From assembly GCA_030640905.1 (NCBI GenBank), contig DAOWIM010000288.1:1-6084 (forward strand): DNA of 6,084 bases. The letters are read 5' to 3'. A program made the position numbers and the translations under genes. This document shows, in pieces, positions 4,743 to 6,084 of this stretch. Each line of letters opens with the position of its first letter. Position 1 is the stretch's first letter. The notes beneath the pieces were generated by a model. The model had not been told where the DNA came from and made no database searches. It was given only the letters and a program-made list of their open reading frames with translations. The DNA comes from a bacterium. GTDB lineage: Bacteria; Zixibacteria; MSB-5A5; GN15; FEB-12.

Positions 4743-6084
4743 ATGGCTGATAATATTGGTAAAATTGTTCAGGTGATCGGACCGACGGTCGATTGTAAAT
4801 TCCGTGCCGATTCCCTTCCCAATATCCTGAACGCTATCAAGATCGAAGACAAAGAACGCGATATCGATCTGACGGTCGAGGTGGCCATGCACATCGGCGA
4901 CAATGTCGTCCGATGCGTCAGTATGGCCTCCACCGACGGCCTGGTGCGCGGAATGGAAGCGAAGGATACCGGTACGACCATCACGATGCCGGTCGGCGAA
5001 AAAACTCTGGGGCGGATTTTCAATCTAATCGGTGAGGTGATTGACAGTGGAGAGGCTATCCCCGCCGACATTAAGCGGATGCCGATTCATCGCGCAGCCC
5101 CGACGTTTGAAGAACAGGCTGTTACCTCCGAGATGTTTGAGACCGGCGTAAAGGTTATCGATCTGCTCGAACCATATTCCAAAGGCGGTAAAGTCGGTTT
5201 GTTCGGCGGCGCCGGCGTTGGCAAGACGGTTATCATTCAGGAGTTGATTCATAATATCGCCACCGAGCACGGCGGGTATTCTGTCTTCTGCGGTGTCGGC
5301 GAACGAACGCGTGAAGGTAACGATCTGTGGCTTGAGATGACCGAGTCGGGCGTTATTAAAAAAACCGCTATGGTGTTTGGTCAGATGAATGAGCCGCCGG
5401 GTGCGCGTCTGCGTGTCGGCCTGTCCGGCCTGACGATCGCTGAGTATTTCCGCGACGAAGAAAACCAGGACGTGCTGATCTTTATCGATAACATCTTCCG
5501 CTTCGTGCAGGCCGGATCCGAAGTCTCCGCGCTGCTGGGCCGTATGCCATCGGCGGTCGGATACCAGCCGACGCTCGGTACCGAGATGGGCGCGCTGCAG
5601 GAACGAATCACTTCCACCAAGTCCGGTTCGATTACATCGGTACAGGCGATTTACGTTCCCGCCGACGATCTCACCGACCCTGCCCCGGCCACAACTTTTG
5701 CGCACCTTGACGCAACGACCGTATTGTCGCGTCAGATTGCCGAGTTGGGTCTCTATCCGGCGGTTGATCCGCTTGATTCTACCTCGCGTATTCTTGATCC
5801 GCAGGGTGTGGGCGAAGATCATTACCGCGTGGCGAGAGAGGTGCAGGTTATTCTGCAACGGTATAAAGACCTGCAGGATATTATCGCGATTCTCGGTATC
5901 GATGAACTCTCTGAGGATGACAAGGTGATTGTCCAGCGGGCGCGCAAGATTCAGCGGTTCCTATCGCAGCCGATGTTTGTTGCCGAAGCGTTTACCGGTA
6001 AGTCGGGTGTATATGTGAAGATCGAAGATACGATCAAAGGATTCGACGCGCTGATCTCAGGCGAGGTTGATCATATTCCGGAGC
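4743..6084 (+). CDS. atpD: F1-ATP synthase subunit beta (catalytic), 3' end cut by window
   Basis: Beta holds the catalytic nucleotide sites that make or hydrolyse ATP. The 447 codons visible begin MADNIGKIVQVIGPTVDCKF, the usual N-terminal barrel domain. The P-loop GGAGVGKT is at 155-162 (K161, T162). GVGERTREG at 184-192 carries the catalytic E187 and R188 (E. coli betaE181 and betaR182). Walker B and the following helix (LIFIDNIFRF, 245-254) carry D249 and R253. The signature PAVDPLDSTSR is at 339-349. The lever motif that contacts gamma reads DELSEDD (387-393) rather than E. coli DELSEED, a conservative change. The family is about 460-480 residues, so about 15-30 codons are missing beyond 6084. 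No frameshift or internal stop is seen. The start has GGAG 9 nt upstream. atpC would be expected next. Confidence 0.98.
   Translation, partial: MADNIGKIVQVIGPTVDCKFRADSLPNILNAIKIEDKERDIDLTVEVAMHIGDNVVRCVSMASTDGLVRGMEAKDTGTTITMPVGEKTLGRIFNLIGEVIDSGEAIPADIKRMPIHRAAPTFEEQAVTSEMFETGVKVIDLLEPYSKGGKVGLFGGAGVGKTVIIQELIHNIATEHGGYSVFCGVGERTREGNDLWLEMTESGVIKKTAMVFGQMNEPPGARLRVGLSGLTIAEYFRDEENQDVLIFIDNIFRFVQAGSEVSALLGRMPSAVGYQPTLGTEMGALQERITSTKSGSITSVQAIYVPADDLTDPAPATTFAHLDATTVLSRQIAELGLYPAVDPLDSTSRILDPQGVGEDHYRVAREVQVILQRYKDLQDIIAILGIDELSEDDKVIVQRARKIQRFLSQPMFVAEAFTGKSGVYVKIEDTIKGFDALISGEVDHIPE

Noticed and set aside
5025..5858. Antisense ORF of 277 codons opposite atpD
   Set aside because: It lies wholly within the well-supported beta coding region, has no recognisable domain, and is Arg/His/Gly-rich as expected from the reverse complement of conserved coding sequence.

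Overview
The window holds most of a bacterial F1Fo-ATP synthase operon, all on the + strand. The order is atpB (subunit a), atpE (c), atpF (b), atpH (delta), atpA (alpha), atpG (gamma) and atpD (beta). The beta gene runs off the right edge after 447 codons, and atpC (epsilon) would be expected next. The left edge falls within or just before the atpB start, so any atpI/atpZ gene and the main operon promoter are outside the window. All seven genes look intact. The key residues are present: the a-subunit arginine, the c-subunit carboxylate, the P-loops of alpha and beta, the alpha arginine finger and the beta catalytic glutamate.

The sequence comes from a bacterium with balanced base composition (about half G+C, judged by eye). 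There is one b gene rather than the b/b' pair of cyanobacteria and many alphaproteobacteria. The Fo genes (B, E, F) are joined to the F1 genes (H, A, G, D) in one undivided cluster. The phylum cannot be fixed from the sequence alone. The a-subunit motif around LRLFGNITGED and the Gly/His-rich N-terminus would suit a poorly cultured lineage of the FCB or deltaproteobacteria-like kind, but that is a weak guess.

Layout: atpB 19-813, 51-nt gap, atpE 865-1098, 67-nt gap, atpF 1166-1648, 7-nt gap, atpH 1656-2204, 69-nt gap, atpA 2274-3791, 44-nt gap, atpG 3836-4702, 40-nt gap, atpD 4743 to beyond 6084. No gene-free stretch exceeds 70 nt. There are no RNA genes, mobile elements, CRISPR arrays or intrinsic terminators. 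The products form one machine: a and the c-ring make the ion-driven rotor/stator interface, b and delta form the peripheral stalk, gamma is the central shaft, and alpha3beta3 makes ATP.

No undescribed biological system is visible among the genes. The interesting content is in the short gaps. A 45-nt stem-loop lies just after the atpE stop, and its loop is exactly an extended -10 box (TGATATAAT). Small hairpins sit directly against the ribosome binding sites of atpA and atpD, and another overlaps that of atpF, while the atpE leader looks unstructured. A 14-codon upstream ORF ends one base before the atpA start. Together these suggest that subunit stoichiometry is tuned through mRNA structure; that is inference.
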